Positions 50,408 to 60,900 of a DNA stretch of 64,000 nt are shown in pieces. The translations under genes and the position numbers were made by a program. The stretch covers positions 1,798,001 to 1,862,000 of the forward strand of contig CBDDAA010000002.1 of NCBI GenBank assembly GCA_965224675.1, written 5' to 3'. Within the stretch, counting starts at the first letter, position 1. Each line of letters begins with the position of its first letter. This DNA is from UBA7957 sp965224675 (GTDB taxonomy: Bacteria; Pseudomonadota; Gammaproteobacteria; Granulosicoccales; Granulosicoccaceae). A model generated the notes under the pieces. It was not told where the DNA came from and did no database searches. It saw nothing but the letters and a program-made list of their open reading frames with translations.

Positions 50408-51370
50408 CTAATTTTTACCAGGTAAGGCTGTGATTTTTTTACGAATAGTGGCGAGACTTGCGCTATCGTTTAACTGAAGCTGGTTATTGACTATTGATAC
50501 GCCCAAGCTATGCCAAAGGGCATCGAGTTGGAATGCGGTATTGGAATTTGCAAATTTCTTATAAAGTGGCCTGAGTACGGCTTGAGAAAGCGGTCTATCC
50601 ATCGCCTCAATTATATTATCAATGCTGGCACTTTGATTCAACGTGAGACCCGCCTGAATAACGCTCTGCAATGAGTCTCTTAAGCTTTTTCTGTTTTGAC
50701 TTTGTTGTCTGATAGCAACATCTGCAAGTAGGCAAAAAACGGCACCCCCCCAATAGGTACGACCCCAGGTTGCGGTATTATCCAGTCCTTGATCTCCAGC
50801 TGCGGGCTGCCCATTAGGCATTCGGCTAAAAAATTGTCGCCATATTTCGTTACTATCGAGGTTTCCTGCCTGGGCTCTGGCGATAGATTCAACATATACC
50901 GACAAACCTTCTTCCAACCAATGATTTTTTCGGGGCAAATTTGCGGTAGCCAGATGAATCAGTTCATGTACCAGAACCCAATCATTATTTAGATCTTCAC
51001 GTTGGCTTTCTGAACCCACCCATAGAATTAATTGCGGCATTTGTTTACCTTGAAATGCTTTTCCGGTTTTTACACCGACTCCATCAAAAGAGACAAGGTT
51101 AATAGAGACTTTGCTTACAGGAAACCCTTCATAATATTGACTGACGATGCCTGCAGAGCTTTCTATCCAGCTTAGCCATAGATTTGATTTATTTTTTAAT
51201 GAGGCATGTGAGTAGAAGACGCTTATAACAGCATTGCCGATCTGCACTTGTTCGTCGGCTAAATCATTGGTCGACTGTGTGTCTTCGAGGGTTTCAGCAG
51301 ATATCTGATTTACGTTTAAAAAGATAAAGATCAGCAGTTGAATGACTACAGAAAAAATACTACTTTTCAC
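50408..51370 (-). CDS. Exported gluzincin-like metallopeptidase
   Basis: From the GTG at 51370 this is a protein of about 320 residues with a signal sequence (SVVIQLLIFIFLNVNQISA). It carries HELIH in WVLVHELIHLAT followed about 19 residues later by WLEEGLSVYVE. These supply the two zinc His and the downstream Glu of a gluzincin peptidase. The frame is open further upstream, but that part lies inside the DUF3179 gene and looks like read-through, so the GTG overlapping its stop by 11 bases is preferred. No specific peptidase family is recognised. Substrate unknown. Confidence 0.78.
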   Translation of the reverse strand: MKSSIFSVVIQLLIFIFLNVNQISAETLEDTQSTNDLADEQVQIGNAVISVFYSHASLKNKSNLWLSWIESSAGIVSQYYEGFPVSKVSINLVSFDGVGVKTGKAFQGKQMPQLILWVGSESQREDLNNDWVLVHELIHLATANLPRKNHWLEEGLSVYVESIARAQAGNLDSNEIWRQFFSRMPNGQPAAGDQGLDNTATWGRTYWGGAVFCLLADVAIRQQSQNRKSLRDSLQSVIQAGLTLNQSASIDNIIEAMDRPLSQAVLRPLYKKFANSNTAFQLDALWHSLGVSIVNNQLQLNDSASLATIRKKITALPGKN

Positions 51371-52310
51371 TTGCGGAAAATACGTCTGTATCAGGATGAA
51401 ACGTGTACCATGCAAACCAAAATCCGATAGTGGTGATGAGTGTATTATCGCTTTCATCGGTTACATACGCACTACGTGCTTGCTGATTCCAGTGCACGGT
51501 TAACTTCTCACCGGAAAAATTATCTGTAAAATCTGACTGCGCATTTTTCCCCATTTCTATAAAAGGGTATGCTTTAAATTTACCATTTACTTCAATACCC
51601 ATCACCTGCTCTTTAGGGTGATAAATCGCAGGCGCCTTATTTGAAACTTTGAAATAGACACCTGGCGATTTATCGTAACCGGCATAAGGACTGCGCTTGT
51701 AGTTTCGGTTAGAGCCAGTGTCTGTACTCAATGTCAGTGTATTGGGATGACGCTTGGTCCAATCTTTCCAACTTGTATGGTATGCGGGTAGAGATTTAAG
51801 TTTAACGTCTTTTAATTCACCAGAAACCGATCTTGCCAGCATTTGGGACCAAAGTGAATCTGTATTACGGTCATACAAGAGCACATCACTTTCGTAGAGT
51901 AACCCGGATACACCGAATTCAAGTGTTTTATTGTTTACCGTTGATGAAAATATAGCACCTGTCCCACAGAGAGGACAGTAAGTAACCGCGAATGCGAGGT
52001 CGCCGATTTTGTCATTGACTATTTCATGCCAGTCCAGAATTTTAATCGGATAGGCTTTTGCCTGATCGTCAATGACTATACCTAAAATCCTGTCATCATC
52101 GTCCATATAAGTTACTTTATCGATAGATAAGAACTTGGGCTGACTTATTGCCGGTATGCCATCCCGAGGGGGTCCACCCTGGAAAATTTCATTAACTGGA
52201 ATCGAAGCATCATCCAGATCAAACCCATTTTTGGTTACTGCCATAGCAAAATTTGAGAATACTGAAAGTAAAACTAACAAGCCTAAGTTGATTCGGAAGA
52301 AAAGCGTCAT
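51360..52310 (-). CDS. DUF3179 domain-containing exported protein
   Basis: This is a protein of about 316 residues with a signal peptide (RINLGLLVLLSVFSNFAMA). The DUF3179 landmarks are AYPIKILDWHEIVND, TYCPLCGTGAIF (a CxxC), SLWSQMLARSVSGEL and TGSNRNYKRSPYAGYD. The family is widespread in marine proteobacteria and archaea and has no established function. The CxxC and conserved His suggest metal binding or redox. The ATG at 52310 gives the best signal peptide; in-frame ATGs at 52322 and a start at 52331 are alternatives. It overlaps the metallopeptidase gene. Confidence 0.87.
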   Translation of the reverse strand: MTLFFRINLGLLVLLSVFSNFAMAVTKNGFDLDDASIPVNEIFQGGPPRDGIPAISQPKFLSIDKVTYMDDDDRILGIVIDDQAKAYPIKILDWHEIVNDKIGDLAFAVTYCPLCGTGAIFSSTVNNKTLEFGVSGLLYESDVLLYDRNTDSLWSQMLARSVSGELKDVKLKSLPAYHTSWKDWTKRHPNTLTLSTDTGSNRNYKRSPYAGYDKSPGVYFKVSNKAPAIYHPKEQVMGIEVNGKFKAYPFIEMGKNAQSDFTDNFSGEKLTVHWNQQARSAYVTDESDNTLITTIGFWFAWYTFHPDTDVFSASEK

Positions 52311-52438
52311 ATTATAATCCATCAGTAACAATAGCTGTGCTATCGTGTGACCGAAATCTGACTATTAGGTTCATTGCCTCTATCGCTAATTGATGACTCA
52401 ACTCCAGGTCTAATACATCTAATTTATTCTTAACCTAA

Positions 52439-52467
52439 TACTCCATCAATCCTATGTCGATGGAGTA
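52439..52467 (-). terminator. Candidate hairpin terminator after the DUF533 gene
   Basis: TACTCCATC and GATGGAGTA (9 bp) pair across an 11-base loop, 32 bases after the DUF533 stop on the minus strand. No clear T-run follows, so the call rests on stem quality and position. Confidence 0.4.
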
Positions 52468-52498
52468 CAGCATTAGTACGGGCACCCTTTGAGCGCGA

Positions 52499-53278
52499 CT
52501 AACTATATAGCTGCGGCACACCCAATTGCTGATGTATGCTGTTGCTGGCCTGCTCAGAAATACCTAATCCTTTTGCCAATTTATCCAGATATTGTGCTTC
52601 AGCCTGGGAATCGAGATCTATTGCAGTCAGTGACATCAGATAAACTTGCTGCTCCATGCCTCTTGGAACACTACGAATAAAGGTATCGACATCCAATTGT
52701 GAAGACATTTCATTACGGACAAACTGCGCCTCTTCATCAGATACATCGCCTAGATGCTCTACAATTTTCTCTTGCTCTGATTTGTCAATTTCACCGTCAG
52801 ATTTAGCTGCATTGATCATTGCTCGCAATAATATTTCTGCCTGCTGATTTTGCTCATCTGTTGGCTCGGGCTGCTGAGCACTTTGTGTATTACCAATAAA
52901 GGAGCCGAGAATATCACCGATTCCGCCACTTTGCTGAGAAGCGCCGTCGCCTGAAAGACTGTTGAGCAAACCACCGATTCCGCCGCCACTGGCTCCAGCG
53001 CCCAGCAGACTACCGAGGCCACCACCTTCAGCATTTGCACTGCCACTGCCACCGCCACCAAGAAGGCCACCCAACAAACCACCAATACCGCCACCGCTGC
53101 CACCACCACCAAGTAAGCCACCCAGACCACCACCGCCGCCGCTTTTTCCACCGAGCAGACCACCTAAGGCACCGGCAATGCCGCCGCCACTTGTGTTACC
53201 GCCGCCCATCATCTTGCCAACCCCTTTGGCAACCAACCCAGCAACAAGCATTTTGCCTAACATTCCTGCCATACTCAT
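52499..53278 (-). CDS. DUF533/TerB-like protein with a glycine-rich N-terminal half
   Basis: This is a protein of about 259 residues. The N-terminus is a hydrophobic helix (MAGMLGKMLVAGLVAKGVGKMM). About 100 residues of low-complexity GG/LLGG repeats follow. The C-terminal part is a TerB-like helical domain (AEILLRAMINAAKSDGEIDKSEQEKIV, LTAIDLDSQAEAQYLDKLAKGLG), as in YebE/DUF533 proteins. The acidic GEID segment resembles the metal-binding site of TerB. The ATG at 53278 has GAGGG 8 bases upstream; a 13-residue longer form is open. The glycine repeat makes long but spurious open frames on other strands. Confidence 0.85.
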   Translation of the reverse strand: MSMAGMLGKMLVAGLVAKGVGKMMGGGNTSGGGIAGALGGLLGGKSGGGGGLGGLLGGGGSGGGIGGLLGGLLGGGGSGSANAEGGGLGSLLGAGASGGGIGGLLNSLSGDGASQQSGGIGDILGSFIGNTQSAQQPEPTDEQNQQAEILLRAMINAAKSDGEIDKSEQEKIVEHLGDVSDEEAQFVRNEMSSQLDVDTFIRSVPRGMEQQVYLMSLTAIDLDSQAEAQYLDKLAKGLGISEQASNSIHQQLGVPQLYS

Positions 53279-53415
53279 AGATAAACCCTCAGTTATTCGA
53301 AAAGGCAAATTATTCATGGAGACTTTGCCGATGGTGTTAATGTACCGGATTTTGGCGTGAGTGTCAGTGAATATTGGTTTACAATTAAATTAGCAAATAA
53401 CCAATCAGCTCACTT

Positions 53416-54786
53416 TTATGAATCTAGCTTATCTCTCAGCAGAGCAGCATCCGCCTCAATAATTTCATAATGTTCTTGTGCATTGAGAATAGGGGCAAGT
53501 TGTTCGGGCATCTCTGCCGGGTGACCAAAAGCGGATTTTATGGCTTCGGGAAATTTTGCCGGATGTGCTGTACCCACGACCACAGTGGGTGTGCTGAAAT
53601 TATTTTGTCGAGCGGCATAGGATGCAGTTGCGGTATGAGGGCAAAGAATAACGCCTGATTCTTTCAGTACTGTCTGTAATTCGGTGATTGCCTGTTCCCG
53701 GTTACAAGCGACCGCTGAAAAACGAGTCCGTAATTTGTCTAGACCATGTTGCGTCAAACTGTATTTGCCGCTATCTGATAATTCCAACTGTGCTTCTTTA
53801 ACTTGTTCAACATCCCCATCAAGAGCGATCCATAAAGCCCGTTCAAAATTGCTTGAGAGTTGGATATCCATGCTTGGAGAAAGGGTTTCTACGGTATTGA
53901 GGCATTGCATATTACCGCTTTGGAAAAATCGAGGTAGAACATCATTTTCATTCGAAGAGAGCACAAGCGACGCTATTGGAAAACCCAGGCTTCGGGCAAT
54001 ATCGGCCGCAAGAATATTACCGAAATTGCCGGTTGGTACAATATAGTTAATCGGACAGGATGTGTTTAATTTTAGGCTGGACCAAATATAATAAACACAC
54101 TGGCAGATGATACGCGCCCAATTAATCGAGTTTACTGCTGTCAGGTTCAAAGATTGTGCCTTTGGGTCTAAAAACAAGGTTTTAACCATTGCCTGGCAGG
54201 TATCAAAGTCTCCCCTTACCGCATAGTTTTTAACATTATTATCAGCTAAAGTTGTCATTTGTCGGCGTTGTACATCGGATACACGTCCCAAGGGATGCAA
54301 AACAACGACATCTACATTGGAACGACCCGCAAATGCAGCAGCTGCTGCTGCTCCTGTATCCCCTGAAGTTGCACAAACGATTGTTGCCCGACGATTTTCT
54401 ACAGCCAGTTGCCGGTCAATCAACTCACCCACAATTTGCAAGGCATAATCTTTAAACGCAAAGGTAGGACCGTGAAATAACTCTAATAGCCATGTATTTT
54501 GTTTGAGTTGCCGCATCGGTGCTATGGCGGCATGGTTAAAACGTGTCAAGGCACTATCTACTGACCGATCAATTATATCGCTGGAAATGCTGTCGCCTGC
54601 GAAGTGGGTGATAATGCGTTTGGCAACATCAGCGTAACTTAGGTTGCGATAGCTATCGACTTCGGTTTTTGAAAATGGATTAAGTTTTTCCGGCACATAG
54701 AGTCCGCCATCCGGGGCGAGACCGGATAGGAAAACGGACGCGAAATTATCACCATGATCGATTCCACGGGTACTCACGTAATTCAT
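53416..54786 (-). CDS. thrC: Threonine synthase
   Basis: ThrC converts O-phosphohomoserine to threonine with PLP. The 456-residue enzyme has NYVSTRGIDHGDNFASVFLSG-type N-terminus, the PLP lysine in FHGPTFAFKDYALQ, the glycine-rich ATSGDTGAAAAAAF and PTGNFGNILAADIA. Length and pattern belong to the longer (yeast/gammaproteobacterial) class of ThrC. Usually hom precedes thrC, but here the upstream gene is LysR-type and the downstream gene is DUF533, so thrC stands alone. Confidence 0.94.
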   Translation of the reverse strand: MNYVSTRGIDHGDNFASVFLSGLAPDGGLYVPEKLNPFSKTEVDSYRNLSYADVAKRIITHFAGDSISSDIIDRSVDSALTRFNHAAIAPMRQLKQNTWLLELFHGPTFAFKDYALQIVGELIDRQLAVENRRATIVCATSGDTGAAAAAAFAGRSNVDVVVLHPLGRVSDVQRRQMTTLADNNVKNYAVRGDFDTCQAMVKTLFLDPKAQSLNLTAVNSINWARIICQCVYYIWSSLKLNTSCPINYIVPTGNFGNILAADIARSLGFPIASLVLSSNENDVLPRFFQSGNMQCLNTVETLSPSMDIQLSSNFERALWIALDGDVEQVKEAQLELSDSGKYSLTQHGLDKLRTRFSAVACNREQAITELQTVLKESGVILCPHTATASYAARQNNFSTPTVVVGTAHPAKFPEAIKSAFGHPAEMPEQLAPILNAQEHYEIIEADAALLRDKLDS

Positions 54787-54987
54787 TTGATGATCTCAGT
54801 TTTCTATTCTAAGGAATGCCTGATACTCGTCAGAGACTTTTTCAACAAGCTGCTAGTTGGTTAACTGTTTTCTTGCCACACCATCCTATGATAAACGATC
54901 CTGAGCGAATCATCTTCCTGAATTTTCTGGTTGTTGAACTTTGTCCTCTCTGTCTTATTGGGAAAATTGATAAAATCCATGCATAGG

Positions 54988-55905
54988 TCAATATTTTATA
55001 TTCGACTGAACTAGCGTAGTAGATATCAGCCAGTTAACGAGTGGGTTACATCGTTTTTTTGTCGTTGCATCGTCGGATTGAAACAAATGATAACCAAAAC
55101 CTGTTTTTAACTTTGAGCTAAAAGGTGCGATCAACTTTTTTTCTTGCAAAGGTTTAATTGTTAAAGCGCTGCTTGCCAAGGTAATGCCTGTGCCCAATGC
55201 CGCCGCTTTTAGTGCTAAATGAGAGTGGCTGTAACGGTGGCCATTATCGGTGTTGATAACTGAGATATCATCAAATTCTGCGGCAGCATAGCCAAACCAT
55301 TCCTGCCAACTTATGCCTAAGTTGTCATCATGCAATAGTGTGGTTTCTGATAAGTTGGTAATGATGTTGTCATTAGCAGAAAAAAGTTCAGGTGCACAAA
55401 CGGGGAAAATAATCTCTGAAATCAATTGCCTGGCACCTGATTCCTGTCGATGATCCCTTGTATATAAAATAGCTATATCCATTTCGGTTTTACGAAAACC
55501 TTCACTGGAATCAAAGGCGTTAATTTGAATTGAAACATCCGGGTGTGCTTCGTAGAAATTTTCTAAATGAGGTATAAGCCAACCAGTGGCAAATGAATTT
55601 GTAGTCTGTACTTTAATAACTGTGTCACCGCGATTTCTTTCAGCCTCAAAACGTGTTGCTCTATCTAAACTGTTTAGCAGGTCTGAAATTTTAGACATAT
55701 ATCGCTTGCCAGCGCTGGTTAATCGAACAGAGCGGGTCGTTCTTTCAAATAAACTAAAACCCAGCCATGCTTCTAATGAGCGAATTTGATGGCTTATAGC
55801 CGATGACGTGACAGATAATTCTTCACCAGCACTCTTAAAGCTTTTCCTTCGAGCAGCAGATTCAAAGGCAACAACAGCATTTAATGGAGGTAGGTTTCGT
55901 TTCAT
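54988..55905 (-). CDS. LysR-family transcriptional regulator, GcvA-like
   Basis: The regulator has about 305 residues. Its N-terminal helix-turn-helix is LPPLNAVVAFESAARRKSFKSAGEELSVTSSAISHQIRSLE, of the GcvA/AmpR subgroup (here described by position, about residues 5-45). FERTTRSVRLTSAGKRY follows. The effector domain carries TTNSFATGWLIPHLENF and KAAALGTGITLASS. The target is unknown; thrC lies beyond it on the same strand, 201 bases downstream. The ATG at 55905 is chosen for the standard N-terminus, although the frame is open for 23 more codons. Confidence 0.86.
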   Translation of the reverse strand: MKRNLPPLNAVVAFESAARRKSFKSAGEELSVTSSAISHQIRSLEAWLGFSLFERTTRSVRLTSAGKRYMSKISDLLNSLDRATRFEAERNRGDTVIKVQTTNSFATGWLIPHLENFYEAHPDVSIQINAFDSSEGFRKTEMDIAILYTRDHRQESGARQLISEIIFPVCAPELFSANDNIITNLSETTLLHDDNLGISWQEWFGYAAAEFDDISVINTDNGHRYSHSHLALKAAALGTGITLASSALTIKPLQEKKLIAPFSSKLKTGFGYHLFQSDDATTKKRCNPLVNWLISTTLVQSNIKY

Positions 55906-56904
55906 TATTGTTTTTATCCCTATAGGTGAGTATTCCTCAGCACAGGCATTAATAATTCGTGTTTTTGCCCTCATGAGGTGGCTTATTATAACTTAGTAAT
56001 TAGGTTTCATCATAGTGGGATGATCGTAAGGACGGTGTATAAAGGATACAAATTATTTATTAAGGTTAATTAAAAGCTAATAATTTTTAGTGAATTTTGA
56101 GGTTTAGTTTGAGCAGTTTTGGTGAATAGTAGTTATTTAAAGGGCAATACAGGCTGTGTTGCAAAACATCACAATATTGCAGATGGATTAGCTTATGCAC
56201 CATATTATAATGAGCCGGTCTTTAATTAACCCACAAAGGCAGGGCTGATATTAGTCTGTGTAAAAGTAATTCTCTGTTTTAGCATTATGTCAGTCGTGAT
56301 TTCACAGCTTTGTGTTCAAGAAGTGGCAATATCCACTATACATTTCCCGGTTTAAAGCCAAGTTAATTAACACATCAATAAATTTTGCAATCACTGATGG
56401 CGCTATGATTGAAACCCTCAACCTCGCAAAAATACCTATTTTTCCTGATGTTATAGACCAAGTAAAAATCTGTCATCTACGCATCGATTTCGGCTGAAGT
56501 TCTCAGGCTGAAAACTAACTCATAGAAAAAATTGTAAAATATATCATCATAAAACTTGCGAGATTTTTTAAATGCACTAAATATCTAAGATAGAAGTAAA
56601 GCACTGTATTGCATGACAGGGTTTTACAAACCCCAGAGATAGGTTTGCTTGAAGGTTATCCAAAAGCACAAAACATAGTTGGGTTAAGCATGACTACGTG
56701 GCCTTATGCGATGCAAACAGCAGCGGCAATTCAGTGATTTAAGGCGGGCCTTGAAGGTCTGCTACGCCATCACATGGCGGATATTCGAGTAATGCGGAGT
56801 CCATAAAACGCTGTAAATACAGTTGTATGAGAGTCTGGCAACCTGTTTATCCAAGGTCAAGCTATAGATATTTATTCAACGGTTTATAGGTGAAAGCATA
56901 AATA
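55906..56904. other. Roughly 1-kb region without an intact gene, possible gene remnants
   Basis: This is the longest stretch without a convincing gene. Two protein-like but truncated plus-strand frames stand out. One, at 56312-56497, contains ITDGAMIETLNLAKIPIFPD. The other, at about 56602-56739, reads TPEIGLLEGYPKAQNIVG followed by LSMTTWPYAMQTAAAIQ and a stop; it has no clear start. Neither matches a family I know. The region may hold decayed genes. The LysR and SPOR promoters must also lie here. Confidence 0.35.
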
Positions 56905-57477
56905 ATGACCGATGTAAAAAAAACACAAAATAACAACTATATACTACTAAGTGTAGGTAGTCTGTTAGGGTTTCTGTTGGGATTTGTTTTGCTACTTGCA
57001 AACCTGCCGGATTATAAGGGGTCTTCGGACTTTGAAAGCTATAGCCCCGATAATTACAATCCTTCGAGTTCAAACTTTGAATTTTATAACCTACTGCCTG
57101 GACAAAACATTGACACGGTTGCATCAGGTTCCAGGGTATATCAACCGCATATCCCGGCGCTTCATACAAATTTGAAGTCATTATCCGACTCTTCCGCCAC
57201 ACGCTATAGCCAAGCATATGAGGTGCCAGCCAGCTATGCGGCCGATACTTACTATTTACAAGCAGGCTCCTTTCGAAACCAGTCGGATGCGGAGAAAATG
57301 CGCGCAAAACTGTTATTGAATGGTCTTGATGCTTTTGTCAAACCATCTGATATAAAAGGCAAGATTCATCATCGTGTCAGGCTCGGTCCCTATTATGATC
57401 AATCTTCTTTGGGTAGCGCCAGGGAATCACTGCATAAGCGGGGTATTAGCTATATGGTTTTACGAGTTAAGGGGTAA
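56905..57477 (+). CDS. SPOR-domain membrane protein (FtsN-like)
   Basis: The 190-residue protein has a short cytoplasmic N-terminus and one membrane helix (LLSVGSLLGFLLGFVLLLA, about 15-33). A Ser/Asn/Pro-rich linker follows. It ends in a SPOR peptidoglycan-binding domain (TYYLQAGSFRNQSDAEKMRA, HHRVRLGPYYDQSSLGSA, YMVLRVKG). SPOR domains bind denuded glycan strands at the septum. In many relatives this gene follows argS; here it lies 33 kb away, so the synteny is broken. GGTGAAAG lies upstream of the ATG. Confidence 0.88.
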   Translation: MTDVKKTQNNNYILLSVGSLLGFLLGFVLLLANLPDYKGSSDFESYSPDNYNPSSSNFEFYNLLPGQNIDTVASGSRVYQPHIPALHTNLKSLSDSSATRYSQAYEVPASYAADTYYLQAGSFRNQSDAEKMRAKLLLNGLDAFVKPSDIKGKIHHRVRLGPYYDQSSLGSARESLHKRGISYMVLRVKG

Positions 57478-57996
57478 TCTCCACAACTTCAATGGACATA
57501 TTACTATCAGGGCAATGTATCTATACTATAAATATCAATTGCTCCGAAAGTATATTACGTATCCGCACGTTTTCAATAGAGCCTCAACAAATTATCTTTA
57601 GTTTTATGATTAAATAGTGCTTAAGTCCTTTATTTCAACATCTTAGAAAATCTTAGAAAAAACCAGTGGATAGACAAATTCTGAAATAAAAATGGCCAAG
57701 TCAGATCGATACGAAAAATTACTGTAATCAATGGCCACTTACGGCCGGATTTAAATAGAGAATGCTGCATTTCATCATCGCCTTTAGCGAGTATTTCAAT
57801 TTTTTATTGTTGTAATGTAATACGCACTGCTCAGCTGCAAACAACCTTCTACACTTAATATTATCCGTGTAATTGCGCTTTCGATACTACGAGTGAGGAT
57901 TGAAAATTTTACGATAAAGAAAAATTTCACGTGTACAATAGATGTATTAATGAATAAATGTATTGCTGCTCATTCAACTAATACCATATAACACCG
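57478..57996. other. 519-base intergenic region upstream of hrpA
   Basis: No gene is supported. The region is A/T-rich. A tandem ATCTTAGAAA repeat occurs at about 57640-57660. No clear terminator for the SPOR gene or promoter for hrpA could be named. Confidence 0.35.
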
Positions 57997-60900
57997 ATGT
58001 ATTTCGAGCCTGTCAATATCCAAAAGAAAATCAATTTATGCATGCAGGTTGATCAGTTTGCTTTTCGTAAGCGAGTTCGGCAAGTCAGTAAATATCAGCG
58101 CAGCCAGAATTCACACGAAAAAAGTCTTCAAAAACTGCAAACGGATATAGAACATTCTATACAAAGACGAAAGGCTCGTTTTGAAAAAAAAATAGCTCTT
58201 CACTACCCGCAAGACCTGCCAATAGTAAAAATCAGAGAAAAACTACTCAATGCAATCAATCGAAATCAAGTCGTTATAGTTTGTGGGGAAACAGGATCGG
58301 GGAAAACCACGCAACTACCAAAGATTTGCCTTGAAGCGGGAAGAGGCATTGCAGGCAATATTGGTCACACGCAGCCTCGCAGGCTTGCTGCAAGAACGGT
58401 TGCAACACGTATTGCTGAGGAACTTCAATCTGATATAGGCAGTGTAGTAGGGTTTAAAGTTCGATTTAGCGATAAGGTATCTGATCAAACGCGTATCAAG
58501 CTTATGACCGATGGCATTCTCCTGGCCGAGATTCAGAATGACCCTTATCTTGATCAATACGATACCCTCATCATTGATGAAGCACATGAGCGTTCACTGA
58601 ATATAGATTTTTTATTAGGCTATCTAAAAAATCTATTATCACGCCGGCCTAATTTAAAGCTCGTTATAACATCGGCCACTATCGATCCGGAACGCTTTTC
58701 CAGACACTTTAAAGATGCGCCTATCATCCAGGTGCAAGGAAGGGCCTGGCCGGTTGAAGTTCGTTATCGGCCCTATGATCAGATATGCAATGAGAACAAC
58801 GAGGATCTGGATGAAAACCAGGCGTTATTACAGTCCTGTGAGGAGCTTGCTACTGAAGGTGATGGCGATATATTGGTATTCTTACCCGGCGAACGTGAAA
58901 TCCGGGAGCAGCATGATTTTTTAAGAAAAAAACTCACTTTTAGCAAAAAGCTGCGTGGATCTGAGGTTCTACCCTTGTATGCAAGGTTGTCTTTGGGGGA
59001 GCAGCAGAGGATTTTTGCAAGACATATTAATAGACGTATTGTGCTTGCAACCAACGTTGCAGAGACTTCTCTTACCGTTCCAGGCATTCGATATGTCATA
59101 GACTTTGGTTTGGCGCGAATATCACGTTACAGCGTGCGTAGTAAAATTCAAAGTTTACCGATTGAGAAGATCTCACAAGCTTCAGCTAACCAACGTAAGG
59201 GCAGATGCGGTCGTGAAGCACTGGGCATATGTATCCGTCTGTTCGCTGAAGATGAATTTTTAAACAGAGCACAATTCACAGAGCCAGAGATTAAGCGAAC
59301 CAACCTGGCTTCAGTCATTTTACAAATGCAGGCTATGCGGTTGGGTCATGTTGATAATTTTCCTTTTGTCGAATCCCCAGAGCAAAAATATATTAATGAT
59401 GGCTACAGGTTATTGGTTGAGATTGGGGCCGTTGATGAAAAACGACACCTGACAAAATTGGGTAGGTCACTCGCCAGATTGCCAGTAGATCCACGTTTTT
59501 CAAGAATGCTTTTTGCGGCGAAGGCTGAAGGTTGTATTGATGAGGTTTTGACTATTGTGAGTGCACTCTCAGTACAGGAGCCACGCGAGCGACCCCTGGT
59601 TAAACAACAAGCGGCTGATGAGCAGCATGTGCAATTTAATGATCCAAGATCAGATTTCGTATCCTGGTTGAATTTGTGGGATTTTATCACGGTGCAGTTA
59701 AACCACCTATCAAATAATAAATTTCGCAAAATGTGTAAACAGCGGTTTCTATCCTGGTCACGCATCAAGGAATGGCGGGATGTTCGCCATCAATTAGTTA
59801 ATATGACTACGGAAATGGGTTTGAGGGGAAATAACAAGCCTGCTGGTTATGAGAACATACACAGAGCATTGTTAACAGGCTTGTTGGCAAATGTTTGTAG
59901 AAAAAGTGATAAGCGGGAATATTCAAGCACACGGAATCGTAAAGTTTATGTGTTTCCTGGTTCGGGCCTTTCGAAATCTGGACCAAAATGGATAATGGCT
60001 GCAGAAATCACTGAAACCAGTCGTTTATATGCTCGAACGGTTGCAATGATAAAGCCACAGTGGATTGAGAATCTATCAACGCATCTGCTTAAACATAGCT
60101 ATTTTGGCGAGCATTGGCAACGAAGTCGTGGTCAGGTAGGCGCCTATCGTAAATCATCTCTCTATGGACTGGAGGTCAATCCCAAAAAACATATCAACTA
60201 TGGCCCGATTGAGCCAATAGAGTCTCGTGAGATATTTATACGACAGGCATTGGTTGAAGGGCATTTTAATACAACTGCTGGTTTCTACAAACATAACATT
60301 GCCTTGGTCGATGAAATAAAAACACTGGAGGATAAATCCCGACGACGCGATATTTTGATTGATCCGCAACAATTATATTATTTCTATGATGCCCTTGTTC
60401 CAAGCGGAATATACAGTACACCGCTTTTTGAAAAATGGAGATTGGAATTTGAAAAAAATAAGCCTAAAGGGCTTTATTATTCGCGTAATATGCTACTTGC
60501 TTCCAGTGATACAAGCAGCATTTCATCAGCCCAATTCCCAGACCAACTAGAATTTGCTGATGTGGTTCTACCGCTTAGTTATAGGTTTGAACCTGATGCA
60601 GTTGATGATGGGGTCACACTCAGTATTCCTGCGACCTTGATAAATCGTGTATCTGCGGAACGTTGCGAGTGGCTGGTTCCGGGTATGCTTGAGGAGAAAC
60701 TTTCCACGCTACTCCGGGCTCTTCCAAAAAGTTTACGAAAGAATTTCGTGCCAGTGCCGGATTTCGTACGGGATTGCTTTTGCAGAATGGAGGCCGACGA
60801 CAAATCTCTATTCCTGGAATTTTCAAATCAGTTAAGAAGAATAAATGGAATTGATGTGCCTATAAGTGCATGGCAGGGCATCAGTGTTGCAACATCGATG

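Noticed and set aside
52816..53360. Long open frames on both strands across the glycine-rich repeat, including one rich in proline
   Set aside because: They are shadows of the GC-rich glycine-codon repeat of the DUF533 gene. The minus-strand frame with the TerB-like domain and ribosome-binding site explains the region.
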